Made by a program: the position numbers and the translations under genes. A stretch of 64,000 bases of DNA, taken from assembly GCF_007786445.1 (NCBI RefSeq), contig NZ_VNJI01000002.1, positions 124,001 through 188,000 of the forward strand, read 5' to 3'. Every line of letters starts with the position of its first letter. Positions within the stretch are counted from its first letter, which is position 1. The stretch comes from Paenibacillus cremeus (lineage in GTDB: Bacteria; Bacillota; Bacilli; Paenibacillales; NBRC-103111). Positions 1 to 7,890 of the stretch are shown here, piece after piece. The notes beneath the pieces were generated by a model that was given only the letters and a program-made list of their open reading frames with translations, did not search any database and was not told the origin of the DNA.

Positions 1-850
1 TGCCATAGCCGCCCGTGAAACCGGACTTGCCATGGCGGTTGGCTCGCAGATGTCCGCCCTTCGCAATCCGGAGGTATCCTCCAGCTACGAAGTGGTTCGG
101 AAAGTGAATCCGGAGGGGATCGTGTTTGCCAATCTTGGCAGTGAAGCGACCGTGGAGCAAGCGAGACAAGCGATCGAGATGCTGCGGGCGGATGCGCTTC
201 AAATTCACTTGAATGTGATGCAGGAGCTGATCATGCCGGAGGGAGACCGGAATTTCAGCGGCATGCTGGAGCGGATCGAAGCCATCGTGCGACAAGTAGG
301 CATACCGGTGATCGTGAAAGAAGTAGGGTTTGGCATGGTGAGCGAAAGCGCAGAAGCGCTGCTGGATTGCGGAGTGCAAATCATTGACGTAGGCGGCCGG
401 GGGGGCACCAATTTTGCCGCAATTGAAAATGCCCGACGGGAGCAGCCGATGGAATGGTTGAACGACTGGGGCTGCACGACCTCAGTAGCCTTGCTTGAGG
501 CGCTGGAAGCCAAGCGGAGTCATACAAGTCAAGTCTCGATTATTGCGACGGGGGGGATCGGCGAAGCAGTGGACATTTGCAAAGCGCTAACGCTCGGCGC
601 TTCAGCTGTAGGGATGGCCGGCGGGCTGCTGAAGCTGCTTCGCTCCGATGGGACAGAGGCGCTAATCAAGCGGATCGAGTCGCTGCATAGCGAGCTGCGC
701 TTGCTCATGACGGCGATGGGCTCGCGAACGATGGCTTCCCTTGCCGAGGCTCCTGTAGTCATTACGGGAGAAACGGCGGCATGGTGCACTGCAAGAGGGA
801 TCTCCACGGAGGCTTACGCTCGCCGCCAAGGATATGCGAAGCGCAAGTAA
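1..850 (+). CDS. fni: Type 2 isopentenyl-diphosphate delta-isomerase, 5' end outside window
   Basis: FMN-dependent enzyme that interconverts isopentenyl and dimethylallyl diphosphate, the building blocks of the prenyl chains made by hepS/hepT later in the window. The reading frame is already open at base 2 and reads into the ATG at 32, so the start lies upstream; about 282 residues are visible against roughly 350 for the family. The segments MAVGSQMSAL, DVGGRGGTNFA and ATGGIGEAVDICKALTLGA are characteristic TIM-barrel and flavin-binding stretches of IDI-2. B. subtilis also has fni just before yphA and der, which supports the call. The ATG at 32 is internal. Confidence 0.93.
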   Translation, partial: AIAARETGLAMAVGSQMSALRNPEVSSSYEVVRKVNPEGIVFANLGSEATVEQARQAIEMLRADALQIHLNVMQELIMPEGDRNFSGMLERIEAIVRQVGIPVIVKEVGFGMVSESAEALLDCGVQIIDVGGRGGTNFAAIENARREQPMEWLNDWGCTTSVALLEALEAKRSHTSQVSIIATGGIGEAVDICKALTLGASAVGMAGGLLKLLRSDGTEALIKRIESLHSELRLLMTAMGSRTMASLAEAPVVITGETAAWCTARGISTEAYARRQGYAKRK

Positions 851-962
851 TGAAAACCATACAGAAAAGCCATACTAAGGAAAAAGTTCGGGAGCAGCAC
901 TCTTCCCTCTTATTGGAGTGTAAGGAGCGGCTCAAGAAAAATTTTTCGTTAGGTGGGTGCGA

Positions 963-1589
963 ATGAATGCAGGCTATTTGTCCTCAGTGCTGATGGTGAT
1001 CTCACTGATTCTGTTCGCCAGTGGCTGGAAGAACGTCATCATAAGAGGTATTACTCACCAGAGTCTACTTCTTTTTTTTATTTTCTGGCTGCTTTGTTCT
1101 CTGGGGAGCTGGAGCTGGAACGGGGTGCATTATAGCGGGATTGTAGGCTTGCTCCTTATTACGTCGGGGATCGCGATAGCCCGAGCTTCCGGTGCCATGC
1201 TGAGGCTGCATGTGATTTCGGTAGGCTTGCTGCTGGGCTCCGTCTCCTTCTTTTTGAAGGAAAGCCTGCATCTGATACCCTCGATAATCGTTTACAGCAC
1301 AACGGTGACCATCTCGGGGATTATCGGCCTGTTAGCTGCGGTAACACTGCGCCAATCGGCGCTTCAAATCGCTGCCGTATCGATCGGATTGTTGATTGGT
1401 GACGGCATGTTCGCGTATTCGCATAAAGAGCATGTGCAGATGAGTATGGGGGGAGCTGCGTTTCAAGATCTATGGTGGATGACGATGTTCATGACGCGAA
1501 CGTTATCCATGGCAGTATTATCGATGCTGGAAGGCTTCAAACGCGCTGCCGGATTTGTTTGGGAGACGATCCGTAACCGTAGAGAATAA
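963..1589 (+). CDS. YphA-like multi-pass membrane protein
   Basis: A 208-residue hydrophobic protein with about six predicted transmembrane stretches and no recognisable catalytic motif. I chose the ATG at 963 because AGGTGG lies 6 bases upstream; a GTG at 957 is in frame but overlaps that ribosome-binding site. Length, hydrophobicity and position between fni and der match B. subtilis yphA, a membrane gene of unknown role, but I infer this from position rather than from sequence motifs. A 43-bp gap with AAAAAGGAAG separates it from the next gene, so they are probably co-transcribed. Confidence 0.6.
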   Translation: MNAGYLSSVLMVISLILFASGWKNVIIRGITHQSLLLFFIFWLLCSLGSWSWNGVHYSGIVGLLLITSGIAIARASGAMLRLHVISVGLLLGSVSFFLKESLHLIPSIIVYSTTVTISGIIGLLAAVTLRQSALQIAAVSIGLLIGDGMFAYSHKEHVQMSMGGAAFQDLWWMTMFMTRTLSMAVLSMLEGFKRAAGFVWETIRNRRE

Positions 1590-1640
1590 CGGCCAAGCTC
1601 TCGTAGCCTGCCAAAGTGACGCAAAAAGGAAGTGGTTTGG

Positions 1641-2555
1641 ATGTGGGCATGGATCGTAGAACAAAAATATACGGTAGGCGTTATCCTTGGGGTTATCTTT
1701 GGTCTCGGCGCCAGGCTGAATATGCTCAGAACGGATTACAGGCAGTATCCCACGTATCCGCACGGGAAAATCATTCATATTGCCCTTGGTGTCATTGCAG
1801 CCGGCTTGGGAGCTGTGGCGATCCCAGCCCTATTGGAGAAAAATTATACAGCGATCACCTTTCTGGGAGCGGCCGCTCAACAATTTCGCGATGTCCGCAA
1901 CATGGAACGGCAAACGCTGAGTAAAATCGATAGCATGGAGCTCGTTCCACGCGGTGCCACTTACATCGAAGGCATTGCTATGGTGTTTGAGGGACGCAAC
2001 TATCTAGTCATCTTTACTTCGTTAGTGACTTCCTTTTTTAGCATCGTGCTGTACTGGTATTGGGGGATTGCGGCTGGGATCCTGTCGATCCTCATTACGA
2101 ATTATTTCAAAACGGGCGAGAACATTTCACATATCGCGAATGTTCGTGTGGGACAGGTGAAGATCGACGGGCCCGATTTATTTGTGGATGATATTTATAT
2201 CATGAATGTTGGGTTAGGCGATACTCAGAACGTAATTCGTGAGAAGGCGATCGGACTGATTTTGGAGCCAAAGAATCGAAACAGTCGGATTACGCTCTCC
2301 AATCCCGGCCAGCGCCAAGCGCTGCTGCATGATGTTTCGACCATTATGGGGGTTCACCGGGATACAGGCGAGCCAGCATTAATCCCTTTAGCGAAGCTGG
2401 ATATGAACGATGGCCGCTTGGCCATGCTGCTGCTTCCCCAGGAGCACGACCCCGAGAAGGCCAGAGTGGTTGCCATGCGTTGCCCGATTCTGGAAAGCGC
2501 GGTACGGATGCCAAGTGAGGCTGGGGTTAACAACAATGGAAAGGCAGGCGCATGA
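1641..2555 (+). CDS. YIEGIA family membrane protein
   Basis: A 304-residue protein carrying the family signature YIEGIAMVFEGRNY near residue 110. The N-terminal third is hydrophobic (several membrane segments), two more segments follow the signature, and the C-terminal ~130 residues are soluble. The family occurs in endospore formers and its molecular function is not established to my knowledge. The ATG at 1641 is preferred over the GTG at 1632 because AAAAAGGA lies about 10 bases upstream of it. Three bases separate the stop from the small downstream gene, whose family is described as the partner (capping) subunit of YIEGIA proteins. The pair likely acts together at a membrane, perhaps in sporulation (inference). 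Confidence 0.75.
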   Translation: MWAWIVEQKYTVGVILGVIFGLGARLNMLRTDYRQYPTYPHGKIIHIALGVIAAGLGAVAIPALLEKNYTAITFLGAAAQQFRDVRNMERQTLSKIDSMELVPRGATYIEGIAMVFEGRNYLVIFTSLVTSFFSIVLYWYWGIAAGILSILITNYFKTGENISHIANVRVGQVKIDGPDLFVDDIYIMNVGLGDTQNVIREKAIGLILEPKNRNSRITLSNPGQRQALLHDVSTIMGVHRDTGEPALIPLAKLDMNDGRLAMLLLPQEHDPEKARVVAMRCPILESAVRMPSEAGVNNNGKAGA

Positions 2556-2558
2556 ACC

Positions 2559-2756
2559 ATGGGTAAGATCGTGGCGGTCGTTTCTATGGACAAGGAGAAG
2601 GTGGCCGGCGGCGCGCCGATTTTCATCGTCGAGTCCCCCAAGGAGCAGCAGGAAGTAGCGTTTCGACTGGAAAAAATTTTGGATGCGGCAACGCACGACC
2701 TGCTAAACGGTACTCTCATTCTGGTCGATCACTCCAGTGGCGGCGGAAACGGGTAG
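2559..2756 (+). CDS. Small partner (capping subunit) of the YIEGIA protein
   Basis: A 65-residue soluble protein with no signal peptide or membrane segment, starting MGKIVAVVSMDKEKVAGGAP and ending in a glycine-rich tail. It begins 3 bases after the YIEGIA gene, with AAAGGCAGG inside the end of that gene acting as ribosome-binding site. Small proteins of this type are encoded next to YIEGIA genes and are named capping complex subunits in family databases; I rely on this association and have no independent functional evidence. It is the last gene before the promoter of der. Confidence 0.65.
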   Translation: MGKIVAVVSMDKEKVAGGAPIFIVESPKEQQEVAFRLEKILDAATHDLLNGTLILVDHSSGGGNG

Positions 2757-2760
2757 TTCA

Positions 2761-2789
2761 TTTACTTGTTCGGCTGATTTTGGTATAAT
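2761..2789 (+). promoter_or_regulatory. Sigma-A extended -10 promoter of der
   Basis: TATAAT at 2784-2789 is preceded by TGG, giving an extended -10 element, and TTTACT at 2761-2766 is a weak -35 at 17-bp spacing. It lies in the 95-bp gap before der and would give a leader of about 55 nt. Confidence 0.65.
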
Positions 2790-2851
2790 ATTGTTTTGAT
2801 ATTGAAGGTTTATGGAAGATGGTTGTACATTAGAAGGGAATGAAGTGCATA

Positions 2852-4174
2852 ATGGCAAGGCCTATCGTAGCGATTGTCGGCCGCCCTAATGTGGGCAAAT
2901 CCACGATTTTTAACCGAATCATCGGGGATAAGCTGGCGATTGTAGAGGATAAACCCGGTGTGACTCGGGATCGGTTATATGGGAACGGTGAATGGCTGAA
3001 CACCCATTTCAGCGTCATTGATACGGGTGGGATTGAGATTGAAGGCGAGGACCATATTCTGCGTTCGGTTCGCGTTCAAGCGGAATTGGCCATTGAAGAA
3101 GCCGACGTGATCATGTTCATGGTGGATGCGAAAGCAGGCATCACGCCTGCGGATAGTGAAGTGGCGGAGATATTATACCGCGCGAAGAAGCCGGTCGTTG
3201 TCGCTGTCAATAAAGTGGACAACCTTCAGCGGATGGATGACATTTATGAGTTTTACAGCTTAGGGTTCGGTGAAGTCGTTGGCATTTCCGGCGCTCACGG
3301 CACAGGTCTGGGCGATTTGCTTGATGAAGTGATCAAGCATTTCCCAGATAAGCAGGATGATGAGTACGGCGAGGATGTGATCAAAGTCGCTTTGATCGGC
3401 CGTCCGAACGTAGGTAAATCCTCTTTGGTCAACGCGATTTTGGGTGAAGAGCGCGTTATTGTCAGTGATGTGGAAGGTACGACGAGAGATGCCATCGATA
3501 CACCGTTTGAAAAAGATGGGCAAAAATACGTCATTATCGATACCGCCGGGATGCGCAAACGCGGCAAGGTGTACGAGAACACGGAAAAATACAGCGTGAT
3601 GCGGGCCATGAAAGCCATCGAGCGCGCGGATGTTGTACTTGTCGTTATCGACGGTGAGGTTGGCATCATTGAGCAGGACAAGCACGTAGCCGGTTTCGCG
3701 CACGAAGCAGGGAAAGCAGCGATTTTCGTTGTCAATAAGTGGGATATCGTAGAGAAAGACGACAAAACGATGCACCAGTTCACGCAAAAAATCCGCGATC
3801 ACTTCTTGTTCATGACGTACGCGCCTGTGGTTTATGTTTCGGCCAAAACCAAGCAGAAGCTGCATAAGCTGCTGCCGGTTGTGAACACCGTAGCGGAACA
3901 GCACGCACTCCGAGTGCAAACGCACGTGCTCAACGATGTCATTTCCGATGCAGTGGCCATTACGCCGCCTCCTACGGACAAGGGCAAGCGCCTCAAAATC
4001 AATTACGCTACGCAAGTGGCGGTGAAGCCTCCGACGTTTGTGTTCTTCGTTAACGATCCGGAGCTGATGCATTTCTCCTATACGCGCTATTTGGAAAATA
4101 AAATTCGTGCGGCCTTCGGCTTCGAAGGGACTCCCCTTCGGTTGTTCACGAGACGCAAATCGGAAGATGAATAG
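2852..4174 (+). CDS. der: Ribosome-associated GTPase Der (EngA)
   Basis: Essential GTPase with two tandem G domains that acts in maturation of the 50S ribosomal subunit. Both P-loops read GRPNVGKS (near residues 8 and 180), with DTGG and DTAG switch II motifs and NKVD and NKWD specificity motifs; a KH-like C-terminal domain follows, and the total of 440 residues is normal. The start at 2852 ([17 protein letters not shown]) matches the family; an in-frame ATG at 2840 sits only one base after AGAAGGG and would add four residues. Own extended -10 promoter upstream; plsY follows 12 bp after the stop, so der-plsY-gpsA probably form one operon. Confidence 0.97.
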   Translation: MARPIVAIVGRPNVGKSTIFNRIIGDKLAIVEDKPGVTRDRLYGNGEWLNTHFSVIDTGGIEIEGEDHILRSVRVQAELAIEEADVIMFMVDAKAGITPADSEVAEILYRAKKPVVVAVNKVDNLQRMDDIYEFYSLGFGEVVGISGAHGTGLGDLLDEVIKHFPDKQDDEYGEDVIKVALIGRPNVGKSSLVNAILGEERVIVSDVEGTTRDAIDTPFEKDGQKYVIIDTAGMRKRGKVYENTEKYSVMRAMKAIERADVVLVVIDGEVGIIEQDKHVAGFAHEAGKAAIFVVNKWDIVEKDDKTMHQFTQKIRDHFLFMTYAPVVYVSAKTKQKLHKLLPVVNTVAEQHALRVQTHVLNDVISDAVAITPPPTDKGKRLKINYATQVAVKPPTFVFFVNDPELMHFSYTRYLENKIRAAFGFEGTPLRLFTRRKSEDE

Positions 4175-4186
4175 GAGAGAGGCGAC

Positions 4187-4786
4187 TTGATTAGCTTGTT
4201 ATCGGCTTTGATCAGTTATTTGCTCGGTTCGATCAGCTTTAGTTATTTGGCAGGAAGACTGCTCAAAGGCATCGATATCCGGAAGCATGGTAGCGGTAAT
4301 GCCGGGGCCACGAACACCCTTCGTGTGCTTGGCAAGGGTCCCGGGATTACCGTCCTTCTGCTGGATATGCTGAAGGGCGTTGCCGCAGTGTGGATCGGCA
4401 CCCTTCATAGCGGTGGCGATCCGCTGATTCAAGTGCTTGCGGGAGTCTGCGTCATCGCCGGGCACAATTGGCCTGTTTTCTTCGGCTTTCGCGGAGGAAA
4501 AGGGATCGCCACAACGATTGGTGTCATGGTGACCCTGGCCTTCTTGCCGGCGTTGTTCGCTGGGATAGTTTGCATTCTTGCGATAGCTGCAACACGTTAT
4601 GTCTCACTCGGTTCGCTCGTGTTTACTGCACTCTTACCTATTTTGATTTGGTTTATGCACTATCCGACGGAAATTTTTGTACTTAGCTTGCTCTTATTCG
4701 TATTCGCTTGGGTGCGTCACCGTTCCAATATTGCGAAGCTCTTGACAGGTAAAGAAAATAAGCTTGGCGCAAAGAGACAAGCTTAG
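4187..4786 (+). CDS. plsY: Acyl-phosphate glycerol-3-phosphate acyltransferase PlsY
   Basis: Membrane acyltransferase that moves an acyl group from acyl phosphate to glycerol-3-phosphate, the first step of phospholipid synthesis. The 199-residue protein has about five hydrophobic segments and the three cytoplasmic family motifs: GSGNAGATNTLRVLGKGPG near residue 37, GHNWPVFFGFRGGKGIATT near 93 and a later VRHRSNIAKL. Translation starts at a TTG with AGGAG 9 bases upstream. Placed between der and gpsA, whose product makes the glycerol-3-phosphate substrate, so the pair covers consecutive steps of lipid synthesis. Confidence 0.95.
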   Translation: MISLLSALISYLLGSISFSYLAGRLLKGIDIRKHGSGNAGATNTLRVLGKGPGITVLLLDMLKGVAAVWIGTLHSGGDPLIQVLAGVCVIAGHNWPVFFGFRGGKGIATTIGVMVTLAFLPALFAGIVCILAIAATRYVSLGSLVFTALLPILIWFMHYPTEIFVLSLLLFVFAWVRHRSNIAKLLTGKENKLGAKRQA

Positions 4787-4812
4787 CTTGCGTTAGTAGG
4801 AGGTGAGCATGG

Positions 4813-5868
4813 ATGCCAAAGACAAGCAAAACGGCGGTGCTCGTAGCGGGCAGCTGGGGAACGGCAATTGCCTCAGTGCTGGCGGATAACGGTCATCAGG
4901 TTGCCCTATGGTCTCGTAACAAGGATCAGGTAGAGGAAATCAACAGCCGCCATCGCAATCATCGGTTTTTGCCGAATGCGATCCTATCCGAGCGCATTCG
5001 TGCCACGGATTCGATGGAAGAAGCGCTGCAGGCTGCGGATGCGGTCATCATTGTTGCCCCATCGGCAGCGATGCGAGATGTGGCTTCGCAGATGCAGCCG
5101 TTCTTGTCGGAGCAGACGACGGTTGTCCATGCGACGAAAGGCTTTGAAGCCGGCAGCCTGAAACGGATGACCGAAGTGCTGTCCGACGAGCTGAAGGGCT
5201 ATGATGCTAACCGTATTGTCGTATTATCCGGTCCGAGCCACGCCGAGGAAGTGATCGAGCGTCGACCAACCACCGTCGTAGTAGCTTCTATAGATAAGAA
5301 TGAGGCGGAGAAGGCTCAGGACTTGCTGATCGCTCCATACTTTAGGGTGTATACGAACCCGGATGTGGTAGGCGTTGAGGTTGGCGGTGCGCTAAAGAAC
5401 ATCATTGCACTCGGCGCAGGACTGTCGGACGGTCTCGGTTTCGGCGATAACGCCAAAGCAGCCCTCCTGACTCGAGGGCTTGCTGAAATTGCCAGACTCG
5501 GCACGGCTATGGGGGCCAATCCGTTGACGTTCTCAGGTCTCGCTGGTATTGGCGACCTGGTGGTGACTTGCACCAGCCAGCATAGTCGGAACTGGAGAGC
5601 CGGTTCGCTGCTTGCCCAAGGACTAAGCCTGGATGAAGTGCTGAGTCGGATGGGGATGGTAGTGGAGGGTGTGAAGACAACGCAAGCCGCCTATCGCCTA
5701 GCAAGTCAATATGAGATCGCCATGCCTATTACCAGTGAGCTTCATCATGTGCTGTTCGACGGGAAGGAGCCCCAATTGGCGGTGGAGGATCTCATGGGTC
5801 GTGGCCGAACGCATGAAATCGAAGATTTGGCAGAGCCTTTCCAAAACGGATGGGCGGACCAGGAATGA
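4813..5868 (+). CDS. gpsA: NAD(P)+-dependent glycerol-3-phosphate dehydrogenase
   Basis: Reduces dihydroxyacetone phosphate to sn-glycerol-3-phosphate for phospholipid synthesis. The 351-residue protein has an N-terminal Rossmann fold, the catalytic lysine region GGALKNIIALGAGL near residue 195 and the C-terminal helical domain. The ATG at 4813 has a perfect AGGAGGT 8 bases upstream. The dinucleotide-binding loop reads VAGSWGTA, with valine where most homologues have the first glycine of GAGSWG. I believe this occurs in related Paenibacillus proteins but cannot verify it here. It follows plsY by 26 bp. Confidence 0.96.
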   Translation: MPKTSKTAVLVAGSWGTAIASVLADNGHQVALWSRNKDQVEEINSRHRNHRFLPNAILSERIRATDSMEEALQAADAVIIVAPSAAMRDVASQMQPFLSEQTTVVHATKGFEAGSLKRMTEVLSDELKGYDANRIVVLSGPSHAEEVIERRPTTVVVASIDKNEAEKAQDLLIAPYFRVYTNPDVVGVEVGGALKNIIALGAGLSDGLGFGDNAKAALLTRGLAEIARLGTAMGANPLTFSGLAGIGDLVVTCTSQHSRNWRAGSLLAQGLSLDEVLSRMGMVVEGVKTTQAAYRLASQYEIAMPITSELHHVLFDGKEPQLAVEDLMGRGRTHEIEDLAEPFQNGWADQE

Positions 5869-5914
5869 CCGCTCGATTGTGAGATTACCGCGGCGCGAGT
5901 AGTCAAGCGCCTAC

Positions 5915-5942
5915 ACAGCTATGGTTTAATATACATATAATA
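5915..5942 (+). promoter_or_regulatory. Sigma-K-like promoter of spoVIF
   Basis: CATATAATA at 5934-5942 fits the sigma-K -10 pattern CATANNNTA, and an AC dinucleotide 17 bases upstream (5915-5916) fits its minimal -35. A late mother-cell promoter suits a stage VI sporulation gene. The match is to a short consensus, so it is only suggestive. Confidence 0.45.
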
Positions 5943-5979
5943 CCTCAGACTTAGGTTGCAATTTATAGTCTGAGGAGGT
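5943..5979 (+). promoter_or_regulatory. Leader hairpin overlapping the spoVIF ribosome-binding site
   Basis: CCTCAGAC (5943-5950) is perfectly complementary to GTCTGAGG (5968-5975) across a 17-nt loop. The right arm runs into the AGGAGGT ribosome-binding site at 5973-5979, so pairing would partly hide the first bases of that site. It begins right after the predicted sigma-K -10, so it would lie at the very 5' end of the mRNA. Confidence 0.5.
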
Positions 5980-5989
5980 AATGCAAGCG

Positions 5990-6271
5990 ATGCCAGATAA
6001 TAAGAACATGTCTAAAGACGTGCTGAATGTCGTGAAGAAGAAGACGGGGAAATCCGTTTCTGAAAATGACATATATAAACTCGCCAGCGGTGTCAAGCCT
6101 TCCACGCTTCAGAGCGATGCGCAGCTCCGGCAGCTCATTAAGCAAGTATCCAGCCTGGTGAACATTCCTGTCTCAGAACAAACGACGAACGATATAATCG
6201 ATGCGATCAAGAGCAGCAAAATGAACGCAAGCAACATGGAGCAGCTGATGAAGATGATTATGAAAAAATAA
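5990..6271 (+). CDS. spoVIF: Stage VI sporulation protein F
   Basis: A 93-residue, charged, mainly helical protein of the SpoVIF family, which in B. subtilis helps assemble the spore coat late in sporulation. There is no signal peptide or membrane segment. The ATG at 5990 (MPDNKNMSKDVLNVVKKKTG) is chosen because AGGAGGT at 5973-5979 is 10 bases upstream; an in-frame ATG at 5981 is only 1 base from it. The gene stands alone between gpsA and a terminator, with a sigma-K-like promoter, consistent with mother-cell expression. Confidence 0.85.
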   Translation: MPDNKNMSKDVLNVVKKKTGKSVSENDIYKLASGVKPSTLQSDAQLRQLIKQVSSLVNIPVSEQTTNDIIDAIKSSKMNASNMEQLMKMIMKK

Positions 6272-6294
6272 TTTGTATTTTCAACATTTTGATG

Positions 6295-6330
6295 GCATAG
6301 GCCGCTGGGAAGCGCGCTTGTGCTTTTTTT
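6295..6330 (+). terminator. Intrinsic terminator after spoVIF
   Basis: An imperfect GC-rich hairpin (GCATAGGCCGC pairing with GCGCGCTTGTGC, one bulge) followed by seven T residues, 24 bp after the spoVIF stop. Confidence 0.75.
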
Positions 6331-6379
6331 GTGATATGATTATGCTATTGTAAAAAAAGGGCTGGGGGTTGGAAGTCAA

Positions 6380-6562
6380 GTGTTGACGTCGATGGACAAG
6401 ATGTGGGCATCCTTTATCGCCATTGGACTAATGATTGCCGCATCGGTTTTAATTTCATTTGCGCGCAGTAAAACAACCGGCGTGGTGCGGGTGCTGTTGT
6501 CGCTGGTCGCGTTTTTAATGTTTATCCCGATACTACTCTATATGATTGTATCGATGTTTTAG
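6380..6562 (+). CDS. DUF2768-type small membrane protein (YphE-like)
   Basis: A 60-residue protein made of two transmembrane helices (about residues 9-26 and 36-57) joined by a short basic loop (RSKTT). Size, two-helix layout and position between gpsA and the YphF-like gene match B. subtilis YphE, a DUF2768 protein of unknown function. The start is uncertain: GTG at 6380 has GGAAG 5 bases upstream, and an in-frame ATG at 6392 would remove four residues. Confidence 0.65.
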   Translation: MLTSMDKMWASFIAIGLMIAASVLISFARSKTTGVVRVLLSLVAFLMFIPILLYMIVSMF

Positions 6563-6596
6563 ATCATCTCGTTTGACCGGGGGGTTACCAAAAGCA

Positions 6597-6890
6597 ATGA
6601 TTACGCTAGCAGGACGAAGAGTGAACAAAACCGTGGAGCCTGTCAAAGGGTTCACCATCTTGGACATGGCGCTAAAGCATGAGGTGGATTGGGGCTTTTC
6701 TTGTATGAGAGGCACTTGCTCACGCTGCCGTTGTCTTGTAACAAAAGGAATGGAGCATTTATCAGAGGTTTCTGAAGAAGAGCTTGACGCCCTAGAGCCG
6801 GAGGAGATCGAAGAAGGCTACCGTCTGGGCTGCCAGGCAAAGATTCGCTCGGAAGGCGAAGTATCTGTGACACATAAACCTTATTTTTAA
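6597..6890 (+). CDS. 2Fe-2S ferredoxin-like protein, plant-type cysteine spacing
   Basis: A 97-residue soluble protein with a beta-grasp ferredoxin fold: three cysteines spaced C-x4-C-x2-C (CMRGTCSRC, residues 37-45) and a fourth in LGCQAK near residue 82, the ligand set of a [2Fe-2S] cluster. An acidic stretch (SEEELDALEPEEIEEG) sits between them, a usual partner-docking surface. The ATG at 6597 follows a GGGGGG run by about 12 bases; reading further upstream gives an unrelated basic tail. It begins a three-gene cassette: ferredoxin, nucleotidyltransferase-like protein, second ferredoxin. The redox partner is unknown. Confidence 0.85.
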   Translation: MITLAGRRVNKTVEPVKGFTILDMALKHEVDWGFSCMRGTCSRCRCLVTKGMEHLSEVSEEELDALEPEEIEEGYRLGCQAKIRSEGEVSVTHKPYF

Positions 6891-6910
6891 CATAGCAGGA
6901 TGATGAGAAG

Positions 6911-7510
6911 ATGAATAAACATATGAATAGCAAGCTGACCGATCCCTTGCAGGCGGCAATGATGGAGTTGTCACTTCGAACGCAAGGGTTGAACTTATCA
7001 TGGCTTGTAGGTGGTAGCACGGGACTTCTGATTCAAGGCGTACCGCTGGCTGCTGAGCCCCGTGACTTGGATATTTATATTGACCGTGGTCAAGCGCATG
7101 CGATGCATCAGGCACTGCAAGCGTATTCCGTTGATCCGCAGGCAGAAAGCGAAACGAATATTTACCGTTCCATACTGAGTCATTATGATATTGGTGGTGT
7201 CCGAGTGGAACTCGTCGGAGCCTTTGAAGTACGGGCATTGGAAAGTGAGTACCGGGTGGAAGCGGATTTCCTACATACCGAATCCGAGGTGCACATTGAA
7301 TTGGCCACGAATGAACGGATCACACTTATGCCGCTCGTGCATGAACTGATTTTCAACGTACTGCGAGCAAGGCCGGATCGGTACGAAGCGATCGCGGAAG
7401 CATGCCGGGCCAATGATTTGCCTCAGCATAGAGCCTTATTCGAGCGTTTGGCGGAGCGGAATACGTTCAGCCCCATCCTGCGTCATAAGTGCGAACAGCT
7501 GCTTTCATAA
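6911..7510 (+). CDS. Nucleotidyltransferase-fold protein of unknown substrate
   Basis: A 199-residue soluble protein with the signature of the polymerase-beta-type nucleotidyltransferase fold: WLVGGSTGLLIQG (residues 31-43) followed by PRDLDIYID (residues 51-59), giving the GGS loop and the D-x-D metal pair. A candidate third carboxylate is the glutamate in VRVELVG. The C-terminal half resembles the helical region of AbiEii/MNT-like proteins, but no toxin or antitoxin partner is adjacent. Instead it lies between two small ferredoxin genes (20 bp after the first, 44 bp before the second). Function is unassigned; transfer of a nucleotide to a protein or small molecule is inference only. Confidence 0.6.
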   Translation: MNKHMNSKLTDPLQAAMMELSLRTQGLNLSWLVGGSTGLLIQGVPLAAEPRDLDIYIDRGQAHAMHQALQAYSVDPQAESETNIYRSILSHYDIGGVRVELVGAFEVRALESEYRVEADFLHTESEVHIELATNERITLMPLVHELIFNVLRARPDRYEAIAEACRANDLPQHRALFERLAERNTFSPILRHKCEQLLS

Positions 7511-7554
7511 CGCCTGTGTATTTCTAGCATTATAACCAAAAAGGAGCTAGTCCT

Positions 7555-7890
7555 ATGCCACAAATCACCTTCCTGCCGGACAACAAAAAAGTTCAGGTGG
7601 CTCCCGGTACAACCGTACTTGGCGCTGCGGCCAAGGCTAAGGTGCATATCCGCACGCGCTGCAGCGGCAAAGCTGCATGCCTGATGTGCAAGGTCAGGGT
7701 CACAAGCGGTTCGGGACTGGCGGGGCTGAATACGAACGAACGCCTGAAGCTGGGCGGCATGGATAACGAGGGCTACCGGCTGGCTTGCCAAGCTAAAATT
7801 ACGGGGGATGTGACGGTCACCATACCGGAGGATCCGCTGAAGGCTGCGATTCGCAAGCAGCTGGAGCAACAACAAGAGGAGGGCTGGTAA
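7555..7890 (+). CDS. 2Fe-2S ferredoxin-like protein, adrenodoxin-type cysteine spacing
   Basis: A 111-residue soluble protein with four putative cluster cysteines: C-x5-C-x2-C (CSGKAACLMC) near residue 35 and C in LACQAK near residue 79. The x5 spacing is that of adrenodoxin/Isc-type ferredoxins and differs from the x4 of its neighbour, so the two are not simple duplicates. The C-terminus is a charged helix (about residues 92-111). AAGGAG lies about 8 bases before the ATG. Its stop overlaps the ATG of the lipoprotein gene by one base, so these two are translationally linked. Confidence 0.85.
   Translation: MPQITFLPDNKKVQVAPGTTVLGAAAKAKVHIRTRCSGKAACLMCKVRVTSGSGLAGLNTNERLKLGGMDNEGYRLACQAKITGDVTVTIPEDPLKAAIRKQLEQQQEEGW

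Noticed and set aside
3260-4072. A 270-codon minus-strand frame inside der
   Set aside because: Antisense to conserved der, with low-complexity composition and no start signal.
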